Notes: generated by a model not told the origin, from the sequence alone. 64,000 nucleotides of DNA from Streptomyces sp. NBC_00557 (GCF_036345995.1 NZ_CP107796.1:5332001-5396000), one strand, 5' to 3'; numbered from the stretch's first letter, positions 9,038 to 17,649 are shown. Numbers and translations: made by a program.

Positions 9038-9057
9038 ACTGGATACATGTACTGAGT
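9038..9057. promoter_or_regulatory. Candidate PadR operator dyad
   Basis: Imperfect inverted repeat ACT-N3-TACATGTA-N3-AGT, centred 25 bases upstream of the padR-like start codon. PadR regulators commonly bind ATGT/ACAT dyads, so this fits autoregulation. Confidence 0.5.
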
Positions 9058-9201
9058 GAATAGTGATCAGTGCCATGACCGCACACCCCGGCCGTCCCCT
9101 GTTCGACCGGTTGGCGAGAGTGGTCGCGCCGTCTCGGGGTAGGCCTGCCGTAATCCGTTCAAAGCGACAGCAGCCGACCTGCCACCGACTAGGAGACCAC
9201 C

Positions 9202-9495
9202 GTGGCCGCACTGGCTCACCTCTCGTTCCCGGCCCAGGCGAAACCCGTGGCGGAGCCCTCCGCCGCCCCCTACGACGCTCCCGCCTGCGGATTCAGCGCG
9301 GAGAGCGCCTGCGCGCAGGCCCCGCTCACCAGTGAGCCGCCGCTGCCCGACGCCGAGCCCCTGACCAGTGAGCCGCCGCTCGCCGACGCCACCCCGGCGA
9401 CCAGCGAGTCGGACGCGTACGCCACGCCCTCGTACGAGGCCGACGACTTCCCCGCGCCGGCGTACGCGCCCGGCGTCCACGGCACGGGGGCGTAG
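9202..9495 (+). CDS. Small acidic Pro/Ser/Glu-rich protein, function unknown
   Basis: A 97-residue protein that I do not recognise. The start is GTG 9202 with AGGAG 7 bases upstream. The first 15 residues are mildly hydrophobic; the rest is rich in Ala, Pro, Ser, Glu and Asp, and should be disordered. A 12-residue unit, LTSEPPLPDAEP / LTSEPPLADATP, is repeated in tandem. Its TAG stop directly abuts the ATG of malQ, so translation of the two is probably coupled. It may be a leader or partner specific to malQ in this genus. Coding is supported by the ribosome site, third-position G/C and the abutting gene. Confidence 0.6.
   Translation: MAALAHLSFPAQAKPVAEPSAAPYDAPACGFSAESACAQAPLTSEPPLPDAEPLTSEPPLADATPATSESDAYATPSYEADDFPAPAYAPGVHGTGA
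9328..9390 (+). repeat. 27-bp direct repeat inside the small malQ-upstream gene
   Basis: Two nearly identical 27-base copies (9328-9354 and 9364-9390, starting ACCAGTGAGCCGCCGCT) with a 36-base period encode the tandem LTSEPPL unit of the 97-residue protein. Confidence 0.8.
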
Positions 9496-11667
9496 ATGAC
9501 CGCGGCGTCCGAGGACGTGGAGGACTTCGGGGACCTGGGGGACTTCGAGGACGAGGACCTCGCCCGGCTCGCCGGGCTGCACGGCGTCGCCACCTCCTAC
9601 AGCCCCGCCCCGGACCGTACGGTCGCCGTCCCCGCCTCCGCCGTGGCCGCCGCTCTGGCCGCCCTCGGCGTCGACGTGGCCGGGCCCGCCGCCGTACGCG
9701 CATCCCTCGCCGCACGGGAACGCGAACTGCGCGAGCGCCTGCTGCCGCCGACGCTCGTGCACTGGGCCGGCGACCCGCACGGCCCCGCCGCGCTCGCCGC
9801 GCTGCCGCCCGGCACCCGCCTGAGCGTCGAGACCGAGGAGGGGGAGGAGCGGGACACCGCCGCGGATCTGCCGCTCGGCGTCCACCGGGTCACCGCGGTC
9901 GCACCCGACGGGCGCACCGGCCACACCCACCTCGTCGTCGCCCCCGACCGGCTGCCCGCCCCGCCCGGACGCTCCCACGGCCTCCTCGTCCAGCTGTACT
10001 CCCTGCTCTCCCGCCGCTCCTGGGGCATGGGCGACCTCGGCGACCTCGCCGAGCTGGCCGGCTGGGCGGGCCGTACCGCCGGCGCCGGATTCGTCCAGGT
10101 CAACCCGCTGCATGCGGCCGTACCCGGCGAGCCCACCGACCCCTCCCCGTACCGGCCGTCGTCCCGCCGCTTCCCCGACCCCGTCCATCTGCGGATCGAG
10201 GACATCCCCGAGTACGCGTACGTCACCGACCGCGATCGGCTCGCCCCCCTGCTGGAGCGGGCCGAACGGCTGCGCGCCGCCGTCCTCGACAAGGGCGCCC
10301 TCATCGACCGCGACGCGGTGTGGGAGCTGAAGCGGGAGGCGCTGGAGATGGTCCTCGACGTCCCCCTCGGCCCCGGCCGGCAGGCCGCCTACGACGACTT
10401 CCGCGCCGCCCACGGCCAGGCCCTCGACGACCACGCCACCTGGTACGCCCTCGCCGAGATCCACGGCTCCGACTGGCGCCGCTGGCCCGAGGACCTGCGC
10501 GACCCCCGTTCGGACGCCACCGCGCGGGCCCGCGCCGAACTCGCCGACCGCGTCGCCTTCCACGCCCGTCTCGCCTGGCTCACCGACGGCCAGCTCCGCG
10601 CCGCCCAGCGCGTCGCGCTGGAGGCCGGGATGCCGGTCGGGATCGTGCACGACCTCGCCGTCGGCGTGCACCCCGACGGCGCCGACGCCTGGGCGCAGGC
10701 GGACGTCTTCGCCGCCGGCATGTCCGTCGGCGCCCCGCCCGACGCCTTCAACGCCCGCGGCCAGGACTGGGGCCTGCCGCCCTGGCGCCCCGACCGCCTC
10801 GCCGCCACCGGGTACGCCCCCTACCGCGACCTGCTGCGCGCCCTGTTCCGCTACGCCGGAGCCCTGCGCATCGACCACGTGATGGGCCTGTTCCGGCTCT
10901 GGTGGGTCCCGCGGGGCAGCGCGCCCACCGAAGGCACCTACGTCCGCTACGACGCCGACGCCATGCTCGCGGTCCTCGCCCTGGAGGCCACCCGCGCCGG
11001 GGCCGTCGTCATCGGTGAGGACCTCGGCACCGTCGAACCCGGCGTGCGCGAGACCCTCCAGCGGCGCGGCGTGCTCGGCACCTCGGTGCTGTGGTTCGAA
11101 CGCGACTGGGACGGCGACGGCCGCCCGCTGCCGCCCGACCGCTGGCGCGCCGACTGCCTGGCCACCGTCACCACCCACGACCTGCCGCCCAGCGCCGCCC
11201 GGCTCACCGGCGACCACGTCGAGCTGCGCGACCGCCTCGGCCTGCTCACCCGCCCGGCGGCCGAGGCACGCGCCGAGGCGGACGCCGACACCGCCGAGTG
11301 GCTCGCCCTGCTCGGCAGCCTGGGCCTGCTGGACCTGGCCGCGGCCGGACCGCCCGGCACCGACGAGGAGGAGGAGATCCGCGCCCTCCACCGCTTCCTG
11401 CTGCGCACCCCGGCCCGGCTGATCGGCGTCTGGCTCCCGGACGGCGTCGGCGACCGCCGCCCGCAGAACCTGCCGGGAACCTGGGACCAGTACCCGAACT
11501 GGCGGCTGCCCATCGCCGACCGCGAGGGCCGGCCCGTCCCGCTGGAGGAGCTGACGGCGTCACCCGGACTGAGGGCGCTGCTCGCCGTGTTCACGCAGGC
11601 CGGCGACGGATCGGGCGCCGGTACGGGACCCCGGGCGCGCGGCGTTCGGGGTGGTTCGCTAATTTGA
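9496..11667 (+). CDS. malQ: 4-alpha-glucanotransferase (amylomaltase), GH77
   Basis: Cytosolic amylomaltase of 723 residues that transfers alpha-1,4-glucan segments in maltodextrin and glycogen metabolism. GH77 motifs are clear: SWGMGDLGDLAELAGWA and NPLHA near the start of the barrel, the nucleophile Asp in ALRIDHVMG (D460), the acid/base Glu in IGEDLGTV (E508) and the third acid in TTHDLPP (D562). The N-terminus carries an acidic stretch (about residues 4-21) and a beta-rich domain before the barrel, as in the MalQ type of actinobacteria. ATG 9496 follows directly on the stop of the preceding 97-residue gene. Confidence 0.95.
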   Translation: MTAASEDVEDFGDLGDFEDEDLARLAGLHGVATSYSPAPDRTVAVPASAVAAALAALGVDVAGPAAVRASLAARERELRERLLPPTLVHWAGDPHGPAALAALPPGTRLSVETEEGEERDTAADLPLGVHRVTAVAPDGRTGHTHLVVAPDRLPAPPGRSHGLLVQLYSLLSRRSWGMGDLGDLAELAGWAGRTAGAGFVQVNPLHAAVPGEPTDPSPYRPSSRRFPDPVHLRIEDIPEYAYVTDRDRLAPLLERAERLRAAVLDKGALIDRDAVWELKREALEMVLDVPLGPGRQAAYDDFRAAHGQALDDHATWYALAEIHGSDWRRWPEDLRDPRSDATARARAELADRVAFHARLAWLTDGQLRAAQRVALEAGMPVGIVHDLAVGVHPDGADAWAQADVFAAGMSVGAPPDAFNARGQDWGLPPWRPDRLAATGYAPYRDLLRALFRYAGALRIDHVMGLFRLWWVPRGSAPTEGTYVRYDADAMLAVLALEATRAGAVVIGEDLGTVEPGVRETLQRRGVLGTSVLWFERDWDGDGRPLPPDRWRADCLATVTTHDLPPSAARLTGDHVELRDRLGLLTRPAAEARAEADADTAEWLALLGSLGLLDLAAAGPPGTDEEEEIRALHRFLLRTPARLIGVWLPDGVGDRRPQNLPGTWDQYPNWRLPIADREGRPVPLEELTASPGLRALLAVFTQAGDGSGAGTGPRARGVRGGSLI

Positions 11668-11672
11668 GACCC

Positions 11673-11957
11673 GTGGACAAGAAGAACGCCCTGCGCGCCG
11701 GCGCCCTGGCCGCCGGTACGACGCTGATGATGCTGCTCATGTCGTCCCCCGCGCTCGCGCTGACCCGCGACGACGGCGACGACCCCGGCCCCGGCCTGAG
11801 CGTCATCCAGACGCTGGGCCTCTACGTGCTGATCCCGCTCGCGCTGTTCGCCGTCATCGCCGGCCTGGTCATGGCGACGGACAAGTCGCACAAGAAGAAG
11901 GACGTCACCTCGTCCAACATCAGCGTGAAGTCCGGCTCCGACGCCGCCAAGGCCTGA
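11673..11957 (+). CDS. Small membrane protein with signal-like N-terminus
   Basis: A 94-residue protein starting at GTG 11673, five bases after malQ ends. The N-terminus (MDKKNALRAGALAAGTTLMMLLMSSPALAL) looks like a cleavable signal peptide ending ALA. A single membrane helix follows (about 50-70, TLGLYVLIPLALFAVIAGLVMAT), then a Lys/Ser-rich cytoplasmic tail. Function is unknown. The start and length are supported by good signal-peptide features; the spacing suggests it is read with malQ. Confidence 0.7.
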   Translation: MDKKNALRAGALAAGTTLMMLLMSSPALALTRDDGDDPGPGLSVIQTLGLYVLIPLALFAVIAGLVMATDKSHKKKDVTSSNISVKSGSDAAKA

Positions 11958-12083
11958 CCGGACACTAGTTCTTCCGCCGGGGGCGCCCGCCCTCCCGCGG
12001 TACGCGCGCGACGCCGTACCCGGGACAGGCCGGCGCCCTCGGCGCGTTCGCGTGCCGTCCGTCTCAACCGGGGTGCACGGGTG

Positions 12084-13550
12084 TCAGCCTCGCGGCAGGA
12101 GGCGGCACAGGGCCGCGGTGGCGAGGAGGAGCGCCGCGACGGCGAGCAGTCCGACGCGCATGCCCGGCAGGGAGAAACCGCCGCCGGGGCCGGAGAGCAG
12201 ACCGCCGAAGAGAGCGACGGCGAGCGCGCCGCCCGTCTGGCGGAACGAGTTCAGCAGCCCCGACGCGGTCCCCGCGCGCTCCCGCGGTACGGCGTCCATC
12301 AGCAGCGCGGTCAGCGCGGGCACCGCGAGCGCCCCGCCGACGCTCAGCGGCAGCAGCAGGACCAGCACCAGCCACACCGGCGTGTGCGCGGCCAGCGGCA
12401 GCAGGGCCAGCATCGCCAGGACGAAGACCAGCTGCCCGGCGACGATCACCGGCCGCCGCCCGATCCGCTCCGCCAGCCGCGGCGAGACCAGGTTGGTCGC
12501 CGTCACCACCGCCGACATCGGCACGAACATCAGCCCGGCCGCGATCCCGGGCATCCCGCGCAGCTGCTGGTAGTACAGCCCGAGGACGAAGATCCCGCCG
12601 TAGAAGGCGGCGTTGACGGCGAACCCGACAGCGAGCGGGACGGCCACCTCGCGCTTGGTGAGCATCTCCAGCGGGACCATGGGCCGGCGGTGCCGGGACT
12701 CCACCGCGCGGAAGGCGTACCCCGAGGCGACGGCGAGCACGGCGGACCCCAGCACGGGCGGGCTGGTCCAGCCCAGGTGGCCGCCCTCGATCACCGCGAA
12801 GGCCAGCCCCGCGAGGGCCAGTACGGCGGTGATCTGGCCGCCGCCGTCCAGCGCGGCGGGCCGCCGCGGGGAGCGCGGCACGCGGACCAGCAGGCCGAGG
12901 ATCACCGCGCCCACCGGGAGGTTGAGCAGGAACACGGCCCGCCAGCCGGCCGAGTCCGTGAGCAGCCCGCCCAGCACGGGACCCGCGGCCATCGCCACCG
13001 AGCCGCCCACCGTCCACAGCGCGATCGCCCGGGCACGCGCCCGCGCGTCCTCGTACGCCTGCCGGATCAGCGCCAGCGAGGCCGGCATCACGATCGCGGC
13101 CGCGCCGCCCTGCGCCACCCGCGCGGTGACCAGTACGCCGATGCCGGGCGCGAGCGCGCAGCCGAGGGAGGCCAGGGTGAACAGGGCGACGCCCCAGGCG
13201 TACGCGCGGCGGGCGCCGGCGCGGTCGGCGAGGGCGCCGGCGGAGAGCATCAGCGCGGCGAACATCAGCGTGTAGGCGTCCACCACCCACTGCAAGCCGG
13301 CCATCCCGCCGCTGAAGGAGTTCCGGATCGCGGGCAGGGCGATGTTCACGGCCGAGACGTCGACGGTGATCACGGTGAACCCGAGCAGCGACGCGACCAG
13401 CGAGACGCCGCTCCCGCGCGGGGCGGCGGCACCGGCGGGTGGCGCGGCCGGCCGGGCCCGGACCCGCCGTCGTCGCCGGACCGTGTGCTCCGTCGGCGCG
13501 GGGGCGGGTCCGTGGGCGGAGGCGGTGGACCGGGGCGGGGTGATCGGCAT
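12084..13550 (-). CDS. MFS drug exporter, DHA2 / EmrB-QacA type
   Basis: Proton-driven multidrug exporter, 488 residues. About 45 polar N-terminal residues precede the first helix (SLVASLLGFTVITVDVSAVNIALPAI, the DHA2 motif D1 with an acidic residue in TM1). Motif A is SAGALADRAGARRAYAWG and motif C-like sequence is AAGPVLGGLLTDSAGWRAVFLLNLPVG. Its length and pattern suggest a 14-helix member; the exact helix count needs prediction. It is divergent from an XRE/MmyB regulator gene (13787), which is its probable controller. Confidence 0.9.
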   Translation of the reverse strand: MPITPPRSTASAHGPAPAPTEHTVRRRRRVRARPAAPPAGAAAPRGSGVSLVASLLGFTVITVDVSAVNIALPAIRNSFSGGMAGLQWVVDAYTLMFAALMLSAGALADRAGARRAYAWGVALFTLASLGCALAPGIGVLVTARVAQGGAAAIVMPASLALIRQAYEDARARARAIALWTVGGSVAMAAGPVLGGLLTDSAGWRAVFLLNLPVGAVILGLLVRVPRSPRRPAALDGGGQITAVLALAGLAFAVIEGGHLGWTSPPVLGSAVLAVASGYAFRAVESRHRRPMVPLEMLTKREVAVPLAVGFAVNAAFYGGIFVLGLYYQQLRGMPGIAAGLMFVPMSAVVTATNLVSPRLAERIGRRPVIVAGQLVFVLAMLALLPLAAHTPVWLVLVLLLPLSVGGALAVPALTALLMDAVPRERAGTASGLLNSFRQTGGALAVALFGGLLSGPGGGFSLPGMRVGLLAVAALLLATAALCRLLPRG

Positions 13551-13786
13551 GGTGAATCCCTTGAGAGACGCCGTGACGGCGAGCGCGGTCGGTGGTGGTC
13601 GCGGCGGCAGCCGGCCGGGGCCGCGGTCCGGTGTCGTGCACCCCCTGGGCCCCGGCGGCCGGGCCGCCCGCTCTCAACTCTGGGCCGCCGTAAGGCCGTC
13701 CGGCAGACCGCGCTGTGCCGGGGGTGCCGCGTTCCTGGCCCTGACGCGGCCCCCCACGCCCCCGCCCCGCCTGTCACAATGGCGGG

Positions 13787-14671
13787 ATGGGGACCGCAGG
13801 GGACGCACGGGGCACCGAACTGGGCCGCTACCTGAAGGCCCGCAGGGCCCAGGTCCGCCCGGAGGACGTCGGTCTGCCGGCCGGTGCGGGCGTGCGCCGC
13901 ACTCCCGGACTGCGCCGGGAGGAGCTGGCCGCGCTGGCCGGGGTGAGCGTCGACTACTACATCCGCCTGGAGCGCGGCCGGGAGACCAACCCGTCCCCCG
14001 CCGTCGTGGACGCCCTCGGCCGCGCCCTGCGGCTGCGCGGCGACGCGTACGAACGCCTGCACGAACTCGCCGAGCTGGCTTCCGGCCGGGTCTCGGAGCT
14101 GCCCGCCTGCTCCGACCACACCGTCCGCGACTCCGTGCTGCGCATGCTGGAGTCAGTGCGCCCGCTGCCCGCCTATGTGGTCAGCCGGCACAACCGCGTC
14201 CTGGCCGCGAACCCGCCCGGCCGGCGGCTGCTGCCCGGCCTCTGGGACTGGCCCGAGGAGCAGCGCAACCTGACCCGCTACCTCTTCCTCCACCCGGTCG
14301 GCCGGACGCTCTACGAGCCGTGGGAGGAGACCGTCGCCCACTCGGTCGCGCATCTGCGGGCGGTCGCCGGGGCCGACCCGGACGATCCCGAACTGACCGC
14401 GCTCGTCGGCGAACTCGTCCTGAAGTCACCGGAGTTCGCGCGGCTGTGGGAACGGTACGACGTGTGCGAGCGCGGCGGCGGACAGAAGTGCTTCCGGCAT
14501 CCGGCGGCCGGCCCCATGACCCTGACCTACGAGGTCATGCGACTCGCCCGTACCGGCGGCCAGCGGATGGTGGTCTACCAGGCGGCACCCGGCACCCCCG
14601 ACGAGCGGGCCATGCTCCGCCTGGAGAGCGCGGACGCGCGCCGGGAGCCGGCGGAGCCGCTGGGCGTCTGA
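13787..14671 (+). CDS. XRE-family regulator with MmyB ligand-binding domain
   Basis: Transcription factor of 294 residues. The N-terminal helix-turn-helix is at about 12-85 (LRREELAALAGVSVDYYIRLERGR is the hallmark of this family), followed by the MmyB-like PAS-type domain (about 110-280; SRHNRVLAANPPGRRLLPG and NLTRYLFLHP). Such proteins usually repress a divergent oxidoreductase or transporter gene; here it is the MFS exporter at 12084-13550. A CACAAT box 6 bases before ATG 13787 suggests a leaderless message. Confidence 0.88.
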   Translation: MGTAGDARGTELGRYLKARRAQVRPEDVGLPAGAGVRRTPGLRREELAALAGVSVDYYIRLERGRETNPSPAVVDALGRALRLRGDAYERLHELAELASGRVSELPACSDHTVRDSVLRMLESVRPLPAYVVSRHNRVLAANPPGRRLLPGLWDWPEEQRNLTRYLFLHPVGRTLYEPWEETVAHSVAHLRAVAGADPDDPELTALVGELVLKSPEFARLWERYDVCERGGGQKCFRHPAAGPMTLTYEVMRLARTGGQRMVVYQAAPGTPDERAMLRLESADARREPAEPLGV

Positions 14672-14738
14672 CCGGTCCGGCGGGCAGACGCGGTCCCCGT
14701 CGGCCGGCGGGCGCGTCCGCCCTGTGCCGCGGCGCCGC

Positions 14739-15000
14739 TCAGGGGTGCGGCGCGGTCAGGTACCGCTGCACGGCCGTCCCGAGCCACGCCAGCAGCTCCG
14801 GACGGGTCAGCTCCCGCGCCGGCGGCAGCCGCAGCACACAGCGGGTCAGGGCCAGCCCGAGCAGCTGCGTGGCGCACAACGCGGCACGAGTGGGGACCTG
14901 CTCCGGGTCCGGGCACACCTGACGGGCCACCGGCAGCAGCTGGTCCCGGAAGATGCCCTGCATCCGCTCGGCCCCGGCCTGGTTGGTGGCGCCCGCGTCC
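14739..15000 (-). pseudogene. TetR-family regulator, C-terminal remnant
   Basis: Minus-strand reading ending at 14739 gives RMQGIFRDQLLP...CATQLLGLALTRCVLRLPPARELTRPELLAWLGTAVQRYLTAPHP. This is the C-terminal half of a TetR domain (the QLLGLALTRYVLRLPPL...QRYL pattern). There is no DNA-binding N-terminus and no start; the similarity stops around 14985-15000. The 5' part has been lost at a junction with a flavin monooxygenase remnant on the opposite strand. Confidence 0.7.
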
Positions 15001-15215
15001 CGGACGTGGCTTTGTCCGGCGGCCGGTTCGTGCTGATCGCCCCGGAGCCGTACGAGGCGGGCCCCGGGCGCGCGGACCGGCTGACCGTGGCGCACTGGGC
15101 GAGCGACCGCCGGACGACCGCGCTGGTCCGCCCCGACGGATACGCGGCCTGGGCCGCCGACGCGGCCGGCGCGGCGGACACCGAGACGGCGCTCACCGCG
15201 CACGTCGGAGTCTAG
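14987..15215 (+). pseudogene. FAD-dependent aromatic monooxygenase, C-terminal remnant
   Basis: Plus-strand reading ending at TAG 15213-15215 gives GGRFVLIAPEPYE...TTALVRPDGYAAWAAD. This is the C-terminal thioredoxin-like end of PheA/TfdB/MhpA-type flavin monooxygenases; the (L)VRPDGYxAWA motif is diagnostic. Only about 75 codons remain and no start or FAD-binding domain is present. Its left edge merges with the TetR remnant. Confidence 0.68.
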
Positions 15216-15718
15216 TGCGGCGCGTCCTGGGTTCCCGCGAGCAACTCCCGCAGCAGGCCGGCCAGTTGGCCGGCCTGTTCACCGTCGAGGCGGGACAGGG
15301 CCGCCTGCTGCACCGCCAGGCCGGCGCCGACCGCCCGGTCGATGACGTCGAGCCCCTTCTCGGTCAACGTCACCTTCAGGCCCCGGCGGTCGTGCGGGTC
15401 GGGGGAGCGGCGCAGCAGGCCGGCCTTCTCCAGCTTGTCCAGCCGGCCGGTCATCCCGCCGGTGGTCAGCATCAGGGTGGCCGACAACTGGCGCGGCGAG
15501 AGGGTGTACGGCTCACCCGCCCGGCGCAGGGTGGCGAGCACGTCGAACTCGCCGCGTGAGATGCCGTAGGGCTGGTACGCCTTCTCCATGCGGTCGCCCA
15601 TGAGGCGGGAGAGGCGGTAGATCCGCCCGAAGACCTCCATGGCCCTGGTGTCGAGGTCGGGCCGCACGGCCGCCCACTGGTCGATGATCGCGTCGACCGG
15701 ATCCTGTCCTGCGCTCAT
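15212..15718 (-). CDS. MarR-family transcriptional regulator
   Basis: Winged-helix regulator of 168 residues (ATG 15718, MSAGQDPVDA; a start at 15784 would read through the operator region and is rejected). It has the MarR core: YGISRGEFDVLATLRRAG, recognition helix LSATLMLTTGGMTGRLDKLEKAGLL and wing RSPDPHDRRGLKVTLTEKG. It is divergent from a DMT-type exporter gene with an 80-base gap holding two inverted repeats. Its stop overlaps that of the monooxygenase remnant on the other strand. Confidence 0.9.
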   Translation of the reverse strand: MSAGQDPVDAIIDQWAAVRPDLDTRAMEVFGRIYRLSRLMGDRMEKAYQPYGISRGEFDVLATLRRAGEPYTLSPRQLSATLMLTTGGMTGRLDKLEKAGLLRRSPDPHDRRGLKVTLTEKGLDVIDRAVGAGLAVQQAALSRLDGEQAGQLAGLLRELLAGTQDAPH

Positions 15719-15761
15719 GCGCCGAGTATCGCCTCCGCGGATATCGACGGCAAGAAAGTGG

Positions 15762-15789
15762 CTTGCAAACAAGTTGCTTAGCACTAAGC
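15762..15789. promoter_or_regulatory. Candidate MarR operators overlapping the DMT exporter promoter
   Basis: Two adjacent dyads: CTTG-N4-CAAG at 15762-15773 and GCTTAG-CA-CTAAGC at 15776-15789. The second overlaps a -10-like TAAGCT (15785-15790) located 8 bases before the exporter start GTG 15799. Binding would block the exporter promoter and perhaps the divergent MarR gene. Confidence 0.55.
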
Positions 15790-15798
15790 TAATTGGTC

Positions 15799-16737
15799 GT
15801 GAAGCGATCCGTCACCGTGTTCCTCACCGCGCTCGCCCCGGCTTCCTGGGGCACCACCTACGCCGTCACCACCACGTTCCTGCCGCCGGACCGGCCGCTG
15901 TTCACGGCGCTGGTGCGCGCCCTGCCCGCCGGGCTGCTCCTGCTGGCGCTGACCCGGGTGCCGCCCAGGGGCGGCTGGTGGTGGCGGTCCGCGGTGCTGG
16001 GGGCGCTGAACATCGGGGCCTTCTTCCCGCTGCTGTTCGTCTCGGCGTACCGGCTGCCGGGCGGGATGGCCGCCGTGGTCGGCTCGGTCCAGCCGCTGTT
16101 CGTCGTCGGCCTCTCGGCGCTGCTGCTGAGGCACCGCCCGGCACCGCGCACCCTGGTCACCGGTGTCGTCGCCGCGTTCGGCGTCAGTCTCGTCGTGCTG
16201 CGGGGGAGCGGAACGCTCGACGCGGTGGGCGTGCTCGCGGCCGTCGCCGCGACCGCCTCCATGGCGGCCGGCACCGTGCTGACCAAGCGGTGGGGCCGCC
16301 CGGAGGGCGTCGGCCCGCTGGCACTCACCGGCTGGCAGCTCACCGCGGGCGGCCTGCTCATCGCGCCGGTCGCCTTCCTCGCCGAGGGCGCACCGCCCGC
16401 CCTGGACGGCCGCGCCACGGCGGGCTACCTCTATCTCGCCCTGGTCAACACGGCGGTGGCGTACTGGCTCTGGTTCCGCGGCATCGGCCGGCTCACCGCG
16501 ACCCAGGTCGCCTTCCTCGGCCCGCTCTCCCCGCTGACCGCGGCCGTCACCGGCTGGGCCGCACTCGGACAGGCGCTCACACCGGTGCAGACGGCGGGCA
16601 TGGCGCTGGCGTTCGCGGCGACGCTGACGGGACAGCTCGGGGCAGGGCCCGGATCGTTCAGGAACGCTGAAAAGACCCGTCGAAAAGATTCGATGGACCT
16701 GACCGGTCCGGCGCTGCGACGGTGCCGGTGCTCATGA
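15799..16737 (+). CDS. EamA/DMT-family transporter
   Basis: Ten-helix drug/metabolite-type exporter, 312 residues, with two EamA repeats (about 5-135 and 145-285; LAPASWGTTYAVTTTFLPPDRP and NTAVAYWLWFRGIGRLTATQVAFLGPLSPL). GTG 15799 is preferred over TTG 15793 because a TAAGCT box lies 8 bases upstream, giving a leaderless start. The last about 25 residues (NAEKTRRKD...RRCRCS) are polar and in a less G/C-biased stretch, possibly a read-through tail. Control by the divergent MarR gene is likely. Substrate unknown. Confidence 0.85.
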   Translation: MKRSVTVFLTALAPASWGTTYAVTTTFLPPDRPLFTALVRALPAGLLLLALTRVPPRGGWWWRSAVLGALNIGAFFPLLFVSAYRLPGGMAAVVGSVQPLFVVGLSALLLRHRPAPRTLVTGVVAAFGVSLVVLRGSGTLDAVGVLAAVAATASMAAGTVLTKRWGRPEGVGPLALTGWQLTAGGLLIAPVAFLAEGAPPALDGRATAGYLYLALVNTAVAYWLWFRGIGRLTATQVAFLGPLSPLTAAVTGWAALGQALTPVQTAGMALAFAATLTGQLGAGPGSFRNAEKTRRKDSMDLTGPALRRCRCS

Positions 16738-16863
16738 CTCCCCGAGCGAGTCGTGACGGCGACGGCGGTCAGCGTCGGGAGCAGCGCGTCATCGCGTCGG
16801 CCCACGGCGCCCTGGCGTCCACTACCTTGGCCGTGGGCTGCGGGCGAAGGGCGGTGGCGGGCC

Positions 16864-17574
16864 ATGGGACGTGCGGCCACGGCGCTGGTGGTGCAGAACA
16901 CCGCGCACGGAGGGCCCGGGCGGTGGGGTGACTGGCTGGCCGAGGGCGGGGTCCGGCTCGAGGTGGTCCGGGGGGACGCGCAGGCGTTGCCGGCCCGGCT
17001 GGAGCATGACGCGCTGATCGTGCTGGGCGGCGCGTACCTGCCGGACGACGACGAGCGGGCGCCGTGGCTGCCGGCGACGCGGGCCCTGATGAGCCGGGCC
17101 CTGGACCGGAACACGCCCGTGTTCGGGATCTGCCTCGGGGGACAGATGCTCGCGCAGCTGGCGGGCGGCACGGTGGAAGCGGAGTACGGCGAACCGGAGT
17201 TCGGCAGCACCGCGCTGACCCTGCTCCCGGACGCGGCGCAGGACCCGCTCTTCGCGGGGCTGCCCACGCGGCCGACGGCGGTGGAGAACCACGTCGACGC
17301 CATCGTCCGGCTGCCCGCCGGGGCGCGGTGGCTGGTCCGCAGTGAGCGGTGTCCCTACCAGGCCTTCCGGGTCGGGGACGCGGCGTGGGGGGTGCAGTTC
17401 CACCCCGAGACCGGCCCGGACCGCATCGCGCGCTGGCCCGCAGGCCGGCTGGAGCGCTACGGAGTGGACCGGGCGCGGCTGCACCGCGACGCGCTGCGGG
17501 ACGATGCGGCTGCCTCCCGGGTGTGGCGGGAGGTCGCCCTGCGCTTCGCGGCACTGGTACGGGGCCACCGCTAG
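16864..17574 (+). CDS. Class I glutamine amidotransferase-like protein
   Basis: GATase1 domain protein of 236 residues (ATG 16864, MGRAATALVVQNT). The catalytic triad is intact: nucleophile Cys90 in FGICLGGQ, His180 and Glu182 in QFHPET. This is the GMP-synthase-like GATase1 family, in which a free-standing domain hydrolyses glutamine or gamma-glutamyl amides. No synthetase partner is adjacent, so the acceptor reaction is unknown. It is followed by a strong bidirectional terminator and convergent pepN. Confidence 0.87.
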   Translation: MGRAATALVVQNTAHGGPGRWGDWLAEGGVRLEVVRGDAQALPARLEHDALIVLGGAYLPDDDERAPWLPATRALMSRALDRNTPVFGICLGGQMLAQLAGGTVEAEYGEPEFGSTALTLLPDAAQDPLFAGLPTRPTAVENHVDAIVRLPAGARWLVRSERCPYQAFRVGDAAWGVQFHPETGPDRIARWPAGRLERYGVDRARLHRDALRDDAAASRVWREVALRFAALVRGHR

Positions 17575-17610
17575 CCGCGAAAACGCCGCGAAAAGGCCGC
17601 GAAAAAGACG

Positions 17611-17649
17611 GGCGGGGGCGCCCGGCACACGGTGCCGGGCGCCCCCGCC
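17611..17649. terminator. Bidirectional terminator between amidotransferase and pepN
   Basis: Perfect 18-base arms (17611-17628 and 17632-17649) around a 3-base ACG core, extremely G+C-rich, lying between two convergent genes. No U-tract, as is common in Streptomyces. Confidence 0.85.

Noticed and set aside
9067..11391. 774-residue minus-strand frame opposite malQ
   Set aside because: Low-complexity Gly/Val/Arg shadow; malQ on the plus strand has all GH77 catalytic motifs.
12001..12083. Terminator between the small membrane protein and the MFS gene
   Set aside because: G+C-rich but no stem longer than a few bases could be drawn.
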